A DNA stretch of 19,934 nucleotides from NCBI GenBank assembly GCA_023430545.1, contig JAEZAF010000256.1:1-19934 (forward strand), read 5' to 3'. Below the pieces are notes generated by a model that saw only the letters and a program-made list of their open reading frames with translations, was not told the origin of the DNA and did no database searches. This document shows, in pieces, positions 6,818 to 14,735 of the stretch (position 1 is the first letter of the stretch; each line of letters opens with the position of its first letter). The stretch is from Chloroflexota bacterium (lineage in GTDB: Bacteria > Chloroflexota > Anaerolineae > Aggregatilineales > Phototrophicaceae). The position numbers and the translations under genes were made by a program.

Positions 6818-8962
6818 TCAGCCCAACTCGTTTCGGATGATTTCGATGAACTGCTGTTGATCCATCGAAGCCTTCTGGACGACATACCGGATATTCGCCT
6901 GTAAGGTCTGGCGTTCCTCCGTGTTGAGTTCGCGCCCGGAGAAGATGATGATCGGGATATCCCGCAGTTGGCTGTCCCGCTGAAGCGTTTCGAGGATCGA
7001 GAAGCCGTCCATATCGGGCAGTGTCAGGTCCAGTACGATCAGGTCAGGGTGATAGTTATAGATCGACTTCAGGCCCTCACGTCCGGTATGCGCCTCGATC
7101 ACATGGACGTTCGGATCATCGCTCAACAGACGGCGGGGCAGGCGTGCATCGTGAGGGTTATCGTCGATCACGACCACGATCTGTTTATCCGAGCTGTCGG
7201 TCTCGTCCGTTGTCGTGTCAGCGTTTTCGCTGCGTCGCGGTGTCGCCCGGATCACATCCACCGGAGAATGTCCCAGCCGTGCGACCACGTGATCGACCAG
7301 TTGACGGGTTTCGAAGTTGCCCTTCTGCCACACTGACTCGGACTGCGCTTCCAGTAATTTCCGGTCATGCAGTGTCAGAGACTTGGCTGAGACCACGATC
7401 ACCGGGATATGGGCCGTGCGTGGGTCAGATTTCAGCCATTCGAGCATGGTAAAGCCGTCAACATCCGGCATCGTCAGGTCCGTCACCACCAGATCAGGCT
7501 GCCGGTCACGGATCACCTGCAGGCCTTCCGCGCCGTTTGCGGCTTCGTATACGCGGTAGTTTTTGTAACTCTGAAGCAGACGCCGGATCAGACGCCGGTC
7601 ATTCGGATTATCGTCGATCACCACGATCGTCGTGACCTGTTCGTCAAGGTTTTGCAGTGCCGCCCCCAGACCTTCTGTTGGGGTCTTTTCGGTGGCGGAT
7701 ACCCGTTCGGCCTGAAGATCAAGGTTGAGGATGTATTTATCGTACTGGTCACCGAGGATGTGACTTTCCGCTGATACGGTATGCCCGGAGCCGTTCACCA
7801 CGACGATCTCGTCACTTTTGATGATGCCTTCGGTGAGCATCTTCTCAAGGCCGGCAAATGCGACCGCTGTCGCAGGTTCGACCGAGATCCCGGCACGGCT
7901 CGCCAGCAGACGCATCACCCGGAACGCCTCACCATCCTCGACCGCCAGCATGGTTCCACCATGTTCCTGCACAGCCTCGCGGAGCAGGACATAGGCATGC
8001 CCCGGATCACCAGTGGCGAGGACGTGAATCAAGGTCTTGGGGGTCACGGGGTCGGCGTGGGTTTTCCCCTGCTCGAAGGCGCGCACCATCGGCGCACAGC
8101 CCGCCGCCTGAATGATACCCAGCCTAGGCATGCGGTCAATCAGGCCCATCTGATACAGTTCGGTGAAGCCTTTCCAGACTCCCAGCGGGCCAATCCCGCC
8201 GCTGACGGACTGGATATACCAGTGTGGAGCCACCCACATTCCCGGACGGTCCGGGTCCAGTTTGAGCGCGAGCTGTTCAGCAATCTCGTAACCGAGGGTT
8301 TTCATACTCTCTTTGGAGGGAACCGTTCTCGCACCCTTATCCATATAGAGCTTTTTGCGGGCGGCGAACTCCGCCGCGACTTTTTTGGTCTCGTCATACG
8401 TACCGGAGACCTTGACCACCTCAGCACCGTACAGGGCGATTTCACGCATCTTTTCAGCGGATACCGAGCTGGTGAGGAACAACCACAGCTTGATGCCTGC
8501 ACGGGCGCAGTAAGCGGCATAGGCCACGCCTGCATTCCCTGTCGAGGCGAGCACGCATTCGGTGATCCCCTGCTGGCGCATATAGGTCACGGAGAGAGCA
8601 GCCTGACGGGCCTTGAAGGAGTTCGTCGGCTGGTTACGCTCATCCTTGATAAACAGATAGGGATGATCGTAGAGGTTTTCGTAGTGGAGCAGTCGGGTTA
8701 AAGGGGTATAACCCTCACCCATTGAGATCTCAGGGCTGGGGCCGTTGACCGGGATCAGTTCAGCGTAGCGCCACAGCGAGTGGTCGCGCAGATAAACCGC
8801 ACCCGGCCACAGTTGTTCGACATGTGCATAATCGTAGCGGGCATCCAGCCAGCCCGACTGACACTGCGGGCAGGTATCCGGAAAGGCCGAATAGACGTTG
8901 TTGAGTTCAATCTCGCAGCCGCATTCAAGACAGACAAGATCGGTAATATAACTTTTTGACAT
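6818..8962 (-). CDS. Threonine synthase-like PLP enzyme fused to two receiver domains
   Basis: 714 residues in one unbroken frame. Residues 9-36 are a zinc ribbon (C11/C14 and C31/C34), as in many threonine synthase-like proteins. Residues about 65-410 are a fold-type II PLP domain: the Schiff-base lysine is K117 in 'QPTNSFKARQA', the phosphate loop 'ASTGNAGVA' is at 139-147, and the ring-N contact region is 'VVVNGSGHT' (387-395). The family makes threonine from O-phosphohomoserine, but 'FKAR' in place of 'FKDR' leaves the substrate open. Two receivers follow: about 445-565 (D450/D451, D495, S525, K547) and 595-714 (D600/D601, D645, S675, K697), both with intact phosphorylation sites, joined by a short acidic linker. 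AGGA precedes the ATG by 6 bases. The gene starts 78 bases after the histidine kinase. Inference: phosphorylation controls the enzyme or its assembly. I know of no characterised enzyme with this layout. Confidence 0.9.
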   Translation of the reverse strand: MSKSYITDLVCLECGCEIELNNVYSAFPDTCPQCQSGWLDARYDYAHVEQLWPGAVYLRDHSLWRYAELIPVNGPSPEISMGEGYTPLTRLLHYENLYDHPYLFIKDERNQPTNSFKARQAALSVTYMRQQGITECVLASTGNAGVAYAAYCARAGIKLWLFLTSSVSAEKMREIALYGAEVVKVSGTYDETKKVAAEFAARKKLYMDKGARTVPSKESMKTLGYEIAEQLALKLDPDRPGMWVAPHWYIQSVSGGIGPLGVWKGFTELYQMGLIDRMPRLGIIQAAGCAPMVRAFEQGKTHADPVTPKTLIHVLATGDPGHAYVLLREAVQEHGGTMLAVEDGEAFRVMRLLASRAGISVEPATAVAFAGLEKMLTEGIIKSDEIVVVNGSGHTVSAESHILGDQYDKYILNLDLQAERVSATEKTPTEGLGAALQNLDEQVTTIVVIDDNPNDRRLIRRLLQSYKNYRVYEAANGAEGLQVIRDRQPDLVVTDLTMPDVDGFTMLEWLKSDPRTAHIPVIVVSAKSLTLHDRKLLEAQSESVWQKGNFETRQLVDHVVARLGHSPVDVIRATPRRSENADTTTDETDSSDKQIVVVIDDNPHDARLPRRLLSDDPNVHVIEAHTGREGLKSIYNYHPDLIVLDLTLPDMDGFSILETLQRDSQLRDIPIIIFSGRELNTEERQTLQANIRYVVQKASMDQQQFIEIIRNELG

Positions 8963-9040
8963 GACAATCCTGTCGTGCAGCTTCAGTCACTTCCAGTAAA
9001 GCGATTGATTCCGGTAAACGAGTCAAGCGGGTTAAACAGG

Positions 9041-12000
9041 TTAAGCAGGGCTGCCTTCCTCCGCTGGTTTGGCTGGTTGGGTTGGCAGCGTCAGGGTAAA
9101 GGTTGAACCCTTGCCGAGTTCACTGTCAACGCTGATCTCTCCACTATGCATACGTACGAGCTGCTGGGTGATGGTCAGTCCGAGGCCAGTACCGCCAGCA
9201 CGCCGCGTCGATGAACCATCGACCTGACTGAAGCGCTCGAAGATCAGAGGCAGCTTCTCCTCCGCAATACCGATGCCGGTATCGACCACCTTCACGTAGA
9301 TGTTATCATCCTTCGTGCAGCCGTAGTGCACGGTCACGCTTCCTTTTTCGGTGAATTTGACCGCATTGCTCACCAGATTCCAGATGATCTGTTTCAGGCG
9401 CAGTTGATCACCCATGACCGAAGGCACGACCGCATCTTCGTGCAGGGTGAGTTCCACCTTCTTATCCTTCACGAGCACCTGACCAGTACGAACGACTTCG
9501 TGAATGATATCCGTCAGCGAAAGTTCACGCAGGTCAAGCTGCATCTGTCCCGCTTCAATCTTCGCGAGGTCAAGGACTTCGTTGATAATCGAAAGCAGAT
9601 GACGCCCGCTGTCGTAAATCGCAGTCACATCCTCGACCGCGTCATCGGTGAGTTCACCATCCACACCATCCAGCAGGACTTCCGCATATCCGATGATGGA
9701 GTTCAGTGGTGTGCGTAGTTCGTGGCTCATATTCGCGAGGAACTGTGATTTCAGGCGGTCCAGTTCACGAAGCTGTTCTGCGGTTTCACGGGCCTGTTTT
9801 GCACGTGCTTCCAGTTCAGTGAAGGCACGCGCATTTTCAACCGCGATCGCGATCTGCGAAGCGAGAATCGCTTTCACCTGGAGGTCTTCGTCAGTAAAGT
9901 GATCCTTTTTGTCGGACTGCACGTCCAGAACGCCGATGAGCTTGTTACGCAAGATCATCGGGACCGACATTTCTGACCGGGTATCCGGAAGCAGGGGGTT
10001 CGGCAGGAAGCCGCTGTACCTGCGCACATCGTTGATGATACGACCACCGCGACTCCGTGCGGTCTGCGCCACAATCGAGACTTCGGAGTTCATCGGGATG
10101 GCGTGCTTGCGCTGTTTCATCTGGAGACCGGCTTCACCGGCACCGGCTGCAAGCACAAGCTGTTCGGCTTCCTCATCCAGCAGGTAGATATGTGCGTGAT
10201 ACAGGTCGAACTGTTCCTTCACCAGATTGGAGACCTGAAGCAGGAGCTTGTCCACATCCAGCGAACCTGAAACCTCAGTACTCACCTTTGCGACGGCGGC
10301 CAGCTCACGGGCGCGTTCTTCACTGACGGTTCTTGCGGCTTCTTCGGCAACATAGGCGCGTCGGCTGGCAACGGTCGCCGATAACGGGGCGCGAACCGAG
10401 TCAAGCACCTGTGTGAGTTCTCCGGGGAAGGTCTGCGGGCTTGACCAGTGCAGTCCAACGTATCCCTGCCACTGACCGTTTGCCATCAGCGGGATCAGGA
10501 TGGCCGACTGGACTTCGGCTGCAATCAGCGATGTCTGGACGTCGGCTGTAATGCGGCTGTCTGTAGAGACATTCTCGATAACGAGATTTTCTTCAGGGTG
10601 TTTGAGGATGAGATCAAGCAGCGGATAGGTGGCTTCTGCAATCACCGGGAAGATGTTCAGCACATCGGCAGCGGAGGTCTCATCACTACTGCGCACTGCG
10701 GTCATATGGAAGACAATATCTTCGCTGTTGGCGGTATTAGCATTCAGATCATCTGCATAGCCCAGTACCGAGATGCCTGCACCATACACTTCGCCCATCG
10801 CAGCCACAGCACCGAGGATGGTTTCCTCATCGGCAGCCTGTGCCAGCGCTGTCGAAACCGAGGCGACCAATTCTGCCCGAAGCTGAGAGAGTTCGATCTG
10901 ATGCTCAATATCCTTGCGGACCGAGATGTCGCTGATGATCGTTGCCAGTTCCTTTGGCGTGCCGTTGGGGTTGCGCACCACAAACACGGTCTGTTCAACC
11001 GCGAGCACACTGCCATCGCGCTTCAGAAGGCGATTTTCGCCGCGCCATTCACCTTCAGCGAGGGCTGTCCCGAAGCCGTAACGCCGCAGGCTGGCAAAAT
11101 CCTCAGGTGACTGTAATGCTGCGAATGACTTCCCAAGCAGCTCATCGGCCTTGTTGTAACCGGTCATTTCGAGGCCGCTTGGGTTGACATAAACCAGTTG
11201 TCCGTCAAAGTCCATAATGGCGATAAAGTCGCGTGAGGTGTTGATGATCGAGACCTGACGATCACGCTCCTGATCGTTCAGCATACGCCCTGTAATATCG
11301 TTCGAGATCGAGACGAAATGCGTAACTTTGCCATCCACCGCTTTTACCGGAGAGAGATTGACCTCGTTGTAGAACAGTTCCCCGTTCTTGCGATAATTAC
11401 GCACGATCACCGTGGTCGGTGTGCCATTTTTCATCGCACTGCGAATCATGCTCAGGCCGGGTTGATCCTTGTCATCCCCCTGCATGAAGCGTGGGTTCTT
11501 GCCTAAAACCTCTTCGGAAGCATAACCAGTGTTCCTGACAAATGCTTCGTTGACGTAGATCAGCGGTGCATCCGGCTTCTGCATATCGACGATGGCAACA
11601 CTCGCACTGCTGGTTTCGAGTGCGACTGTGCGAATCATGAGTTCCTGTTCGGTCTGGCGGGACTCGGTAATGTCACGCAGGGTGAGGTACAACTGCCGGA
11701 CATCAGGGTCGTAGGAGAGTTTCCAGGATGCCCAGACGGTATCACCCTGCGCTGTGATCAGCCGGCTTTCAAACTCATTGACCGTCTGCTGTTCCTTGAC
11801 TCGTGCAATCGCTTTGGTGACGGCTGCACGATCCTCGGGGTGGACGAAATTGTGAAATGAGGTCAGTGAAAGCTCAGTTCGTGTGTAGCCAAGTAGTTTT
11901 TCCCACATGGGGTTGAGGGTGACGAGATAGCCATCCGGTGTCGCTGACGCGATCAAATCGGCTGACGCGTTGAAGATCCGGTCTACTTCCTGACGGGCGC

Positions 12001-13042
12001 GTACCACTGCCGAGAAGGATCGGGCATTCTGAACAGCCACTGCGATCTGATTTCCCAGCAGTGCCCTGCCCTGAACGCGAATTTCGTTAAATGCGTTGAT
12101 CTTCTCGTCCTGAATATCGAGGACACCGACCATCTCGTCGATCACGATGAGTGGGATTACGATTTCTGCACGCGTACTGGGCAGCAGGGGATTCGGCATG
12201 AAATCGGGGTCGCTGCGGGCATTGTTGGCGACCACGATCTGCTGGGTGCGGGCGGCGCGTGCAACAAGGCTGTTGGTCCGTGAAAGTGGGATCGAATGCC
12301 CCTGCGCGACCAGTGTCGTCCCGATGTCTGTAGACCCGGCGGCCAGCACCAGACGTTCCGTACTCGGTTCGTACAGGTAAATCTGAACGTGATAGTGATC
12401 GAAGCTTTCACGTGTGAGGTTCACCAGCGACCAGAGCAGATCCTGCTCGTTCAGATGATGGGTGAGTTCCGCACCGATGAGTGCAACGGTCTCAATTTCC
12501 CGCGAACGTTCGCGGATCTGTTCTTCATTGCGTTTGCTGGCCGTGATGTTGGTGATCACGCCGTTATAAATCAGCACTGTATCCGATACCAGCGTCGGCG
12601 CGGCGCTGATCCGCCACCAGCCTGTTTGCAGGGTGTCATCAGGGTGTCCGTGATGTCCGCCCTGAATGATGAACCGACCTTCAAACGACCAGTCGGTTTG
12701 CTGGCTGATGGCTTGATTGACCGTCGCGACGAACTGCTGCGCATCGGTCGGATAGAGAAAATCGTGAATGAATGTATTGAAATCGTAGGCGATTTCTTCA
12801 GCCGGAATACCCGTAATCAGTTCAATCGAGGGGCTGATATATTCAATATTCCATACACCATCGATGACAGAAAGATTGAATAGCGCAGTGTCAGGCAGTG
12901 AACTGGCGATTTCACGAAGACGCGCTTCGCTTTCGGGGCCTTCAGGGGCGGGGCTGGTCACTGGCCGTAAGGTTTCGACCGAATCCTCAGGTTTGCCCGG
13001 CTGTTTGGTGCCTGTGTCTTCGCGATAATCTGTTGCGCTCAT
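9041..13042 (-). CDS. Soluble multi-PAS/GAF sensor histidine kinase
   Basis: 1333 residues with no membrane segment, so cytoplasmic. Order: PAS (about 45-170); GAF (185-345); PAS (355-465); LOV-like PAS (470-590); PAS (598-712); GAF (728-895); GAF (912-1075); HisKA with phospho-acceptor H1107 in 'FLANMSHELRTPLNSIIGYA'; ATPase domain with N box 'IIWNLVSNAVKF', 'DTGIGI' (1254-1259) and 'GGTGLGLT' (about 1283-1290). The first and third GAF are paralogous: both contain 'PNPLLP' and a 'VGVLDIQ' or 'IGVLDVQ' strand, so the sensor grew by duplication. The fourth domain has the LOV-type 'LGKNPRFMQGDDKD' but with proline where the flavin-reactive cysteine sits. No receiver or phosphotransfer domain is attached; receivers are supplied by the next genes. 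A good promoter lies about 60 bases before the ATG. The signal is unknown. Confidence 0.95.
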   Translation of the reverse strand: MSATDYREDTGTKQPGKPEDSVETLRPVTSPAPEGPESEARLREIASSLPDTALFNLSVIDGVWNIEYISPSIELITGIPAEEIAYDFNTFIHDFLYPTDAQQFVATVNQAISQQTDWSFEGRFIIQGGHHGHPDDTLQTGWWRISAAPTLVSDTVLIYNGVITNITASKRNEEQIRERSREIETVALIGAELTHHLNEQDLLWSLVNLTRESFDHYHVQIYLYEPSTERLVLAAGSTDIGTTLVAQGHSIPLSRTNSLVARAARTQQIVVANNARSDPDFMPNPLLPSTRAEIVIPLIVIDEMVGVLDIQDEKINAFNEIRVQGRALLGNQIAVAVQNARSFSAVVRARQEVDRIFNASADLIASATPDGYLVTLNPMWEKLLGYTRTELSLTSFHNFVHPEDRAAVTKAIARVKEQQTVNEFESRLITAQGDTVWASWKLSYDPDVRQLYLTLRDITESRQTEQELMIRTVALETSSASVAIVDMQKPDAPLIYVNEAFVRNTGYASEEVLGKNPRFMQGDDKDQPGLSMIRSAMKNGTPTTVIVRNYRKNGELFYNEVNLSPVKAVDGKVTHFVSISNDITGRMLNDQERDRQVSIINTSRDFIAIMDFDGQLVYVNPSGLEMTGYNKADELLGKSFAALQSPEDFASLRRYGFGTALAEGEWRGENRLLKRDGSVLAVEQTVFVVRNPNGTPKELATIISDISVRKDIEHQIELSQLRAELVASVSTALAQAADEETILGAVAAMGEVYGAGISVLGYADDLNANTANSEDIVFHMTAVRSSDETSAADVLNIFPVIAEATYPLLDLILKHPEENLVIENVSTDSRITADVQTSLIAAEVQSAILIPLMANGQWQGYVGLHWSSPQTFPGELTQVLDSVRAPLSATVASRRAYVAEEAARTVSEERARELAAVAKVSTEVSGSLDVDKLLLQVSNLVKEQFDLYHAHIYLLDEEAEQLVLAAGAGEAGLQMKQRKHAIPMNSEVSIVAQTARSRGGRIINDVRRYSGFLPNPLLPDTRSEMSVPMILRNKLIGVLDVQSDKKDHFTDEDLQVKAILASQIAIAVENARAFTELEARAKQARETAEQLRELDRLKSQFLANMSHELRTPLNSIIGYAEVLLDGVDGELTDDAVEDVTAIYDSGRHLLSIINEVLDLAKIEAGQMQLDLRELSLTDIIHEVVRTGQVLVKDKKVELTLHEDAVVPSVMGDQLRLKQIIWNLVSNAVKFTEKGSVTVHYGCTKDDNIYVKVVDTGIGIAEEKLPLIFERFSQVDGSSTRRAGGTGLGLTITQQLVRMHSGEISVDSELGKGSTFTLTLPTQPAKPAEEGSPA

Positions 13043-13100
13043 TGGTCTAACCGCTCGTCTAGTGGATGGGGATCACATCGAAGTTGTTACATTTATTATT

Positions 13101-13130
13101 ATTTTATTGAGAACGTGCGATTGTAGTCAA
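13101..13130 (-). promoter_or_regulatory. Sigma-70-type promoter of the histidine kinase operon
   Basis: Read on the minus strand, TTGACT (13130-13125) and TAAAAT (13106-13101) are separated by 18 bases, each matching 5 of 6 consensus positions. This is the best promoter in the window. The transcript would start near 13094, about 50 bases before the ATG at 13042. It suggests that the kinase/PLP/receiver/GNAT block can be transcribed separately from the lipoprotein gene that ends at 13150. Confidence 0.65.
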
Positions 13131-13149
13131 GCGAGGGTCTTAATGCTTC

Positions 13150-13680
13150 TCAGTTAAACGTGATGACAGGTGAGGGCTCTTCCCTGAATGTGACACTTTC
13201 TAATGTTTTTGTGACAATGGTAAGTTTATTTTCGAGGTCAGCCGAAGTGGTGATGAGCCACAGGTAAATCACATCATCGGGGCCGGACCTGCTGCGTTCT
13301 ACGACTATCCGTTCTGGATCGGGAATAGTTTCGGCAGATGGAAGTGGATAATCGGCATGCGGCGAGACCACGATCACAGATCGGGCATCGGGTGCAATCA
13401 GTGTCAGACCTTCCGGGGCATCGGCTGCGCTTAGTAGTATGCGCCAGTCGGCTGGCCGCTGGACGGTATAGCCAGAGGGCATGATAACCTGTTTATCGGT
13501 GATGACTGCTGCAGGGCCGGGTGTGCGGCTGAGCTGCGGTGGTGTCTCCGCTGGGATACAGGCAGAGACACCGTAAACAGCGAAGAGTGCCAGCATCAGC
13601 ATCCGCAGTGTGAAAACCCCACGCGACTGACGGATTTCAAAGGTCGGCCGTGCACGCTGTCTCTTCAGGATGATGTTCAT
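13150..13680 (-). CDS. Hypothetical lipoprotein
   Basis: 176 residues. A basic N-terminus is followed by a hydrophobic stretch and a lipobox ('LMLALFAVYGVSAC', lipid-accepting C41), so it should be exported and lipid-anchored. The mature part begins with a proline-rich linker, then a compact domain of about 125 residues ('YTVQRPADWRILLSAADAPE') of alternating strands. The 'P-x-x-W' opening recalls small PsbP/DUF1795-like folds, but I cannot assign a family with confidence. The start at 13680 overlaps the stop of the upstream gene (ATGA), which implies translational coupling. An alternative start at 13602 (M27) would give a more usual signal length. It is the last gene of a four-gene block that begins with the kinase-like gene. 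Confidence 0.75.
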   Translation of the reverse strand: MNIILKRQRARPTFEIRQSRGVFTLRMLMLALFAVYGVSACIPAETPPQLSRTPGPAAVITDKQVIMPSGYTVQRPADWRILLSAADAPEGLTLIAPDARSVIVVSPHADYPLPSAETIPDPERIVVERSRSGPDDVIYLWLITTSADLENKLTIVTKTLESVTFREEPSPVITFN

Positions 13681-14228
13681 GGGGCGCGGTTCGGCGTGTC
13701 AGGGTTATCGCGAAGGGCGACAAGTCCTGCATTGGACTCGTCACAGGCGATATAGCCTGACCAGCGGTCAATTTTCCATTCGGCATTATTATCCGTCCGT
13801 GCGACGTGATAGTAAGAGCAGACACCGCTGAAGCCCTGTTCGTGCTCATAAGTTGAGACGACCATCACGTCCCACGCGTTTTCACCATCAGGAATGGAAC
13901 GGCGGAAGACTGCCTTGATCAGCTTGCCCCATTCCGGAGGCGTGTAGCCATCAATACAGGCAGATACGCTGCTATCACGGCAGTTATCGCGTACATAATC
14001 CAGCAGTTCGGGGCTTAATTTGCTGTTGGCGGTTGCATCGTCTCCACTGCCAGCCGCGTTTGCAAATTCGACAGCGGTGTCGAAGGCGGGGGTGGCCTCT
14101 GGTGTGAGGACAACGGTTAAAGCGATCAGTCCCAGACTGATCACCAGCAGAATACCGAGCCACAGCATACGGCGACTGCGCTGTTGAGCGGTAGAGTTCT
14201 TATGATCTGAAATGGTATTTTCTGTCAT
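13677..14228 (-). CDS. Hypothetical membrane-anchored protein
   Basis: 183 residues. A short polar N-terminus ending in arginines ('QQRSRR') precedes one membrane segment at about 21-42 ('MLWLGILLVISLGLIALTVV'). This fits a cytoplasmic N-terminus with residues 43-183 outside. The outer domain opens 'FDTAVEFANAAGSGDDATA', reminiscent of NTF2/SnoaL-like extracellular domains that begin with a helix holding 'A-x-x-F-x-x-A-x-x-x-D', and has four cysteines (in 'DNCRDSSVSAC', 'GVCSYYH' and 'YIACDE') that could form two disulfides. The NTF2-like suggestion is weak. The gene starts 2 bases after the SixA stop and overlaps the lipoprotein start by 4, so it is firmly in the operon. Function unknown; envelope location next to a lipoprotein suggests that the two products act together. 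Confidence 0.75.
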   Translation of the reverse strand: MTENTISDHKNSTAQQRSRRMLWLGILLVISLGLIALTVVLTPEATPAFDTAVEFANAAGSGDDATANSKLSPELLDYVRDNCRDSSVSACIDGYTPPEWGKLIKAVFRRSIPDGENAWDVMVVSTYEHEQGFSGVCSYYHVARTDNNAEWKIDRWSGYIACDESNAGLVALRDNPDTPNRAP

Positions 14229-14230
14229 TG

Positions 14231-14710
14231 TTACGCGTCTGCAAGTACCTTTGTGATTTTAGGAGGAAGCAGCCAGATCAGATCGCCTTTCAGGGGCGCA
14301 AACGAATGGATGTCCATGCGGACGATGCCGCTCTTTTTCATCTGGATGTGTGCGCCGGTGATCTCGTTGATGACCTGACTCATGGTGGGTTCATGGCCCA
14401 CAAACAGCAGCTCACTCGCCACATCGTGGCCGTCAATAAGCTGTTTGAGAGCCGCGATGTCAAAGCCGAAATCCATCTCATCCCTGATCTGAAGATCAAC
14501 GCCCAGTGCAGCCGACACGACTTCCGCCGTCTGCAGGGCGCGCACCCTGGGGCTGGTATAAACAACGGCTGGTGTAACCTCCAGCGCACTTAAAAGCTTT
14601 GCGACATGGCTGACGGCACGCAGTCCTTTGGCGGATAATCGACGTTTCTGATCCGGCTCGTTGTCCACTGCGTCCAGTGCATGGGCATGTCGTAAAAAAT
14701 AGAGTCTCAT
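14231..14710 (-). CDS. sixA: SixA-like phosphohistidine phosphatase
   Basis: 159 residues from the ATG at 14710. A GTG lies directly before it at 14713, but a GAGG sits 5 bases before the ATG, which favours the ATG. It belongs to the histidine phosphatase (phosphoglycerate mutase-like) superfamily, small SixA branch. 'YFLRHAHA' carries the catalytic histidine (H8), 'YTSPRVRALQTAE' the phosphate-binding arginines, and 'LLFVGHEPTMSQVI' the second histidine (H106). The length matches SixA and there is no insertion or signal peptide. Known SixA proteins remove phosphate from histidine-containing phosphotransfer proteins (in E. coli, of the nitrogen PTS). Which phosphohistidine it acts on here is not shown. 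It sits 25 bases after the kinase-like gene and 2 before the membrane-protein gene. Confidence 0.88.
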   Translation of the reverse strand: MRLYFLRHAHALDAVDNEPDQKRRLSAKGLRAVSHVAKLLSALEVTPAVVYTSPRVRALQTAEVVSAALGVDLQIRDEMDFGFDIAALKQLIDGHDVASELLFVGHEPTMSQVINEITGAHIQMKKSGIVRMDIHSFAPLKGDLIWLLPPKITKVLADA

Positions 14711-14735
14711 CACAACCTCGCTTTGTCCGGAAGGA

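Noticed and set aside
7781..8701. 306-residue plus-strand frame opposite the PLP enzyme
   Set aside because: Antisense shadow; the minus frame carries all PLP motifs and both receivers.
6818..8962. Frameshift or assembly join creating the PLP-receiver fusion
   Set aside because: One continuous frame with a natural linker, no stop and both partners full-length; both receivers have intact sites. It remains testable by resequencing.
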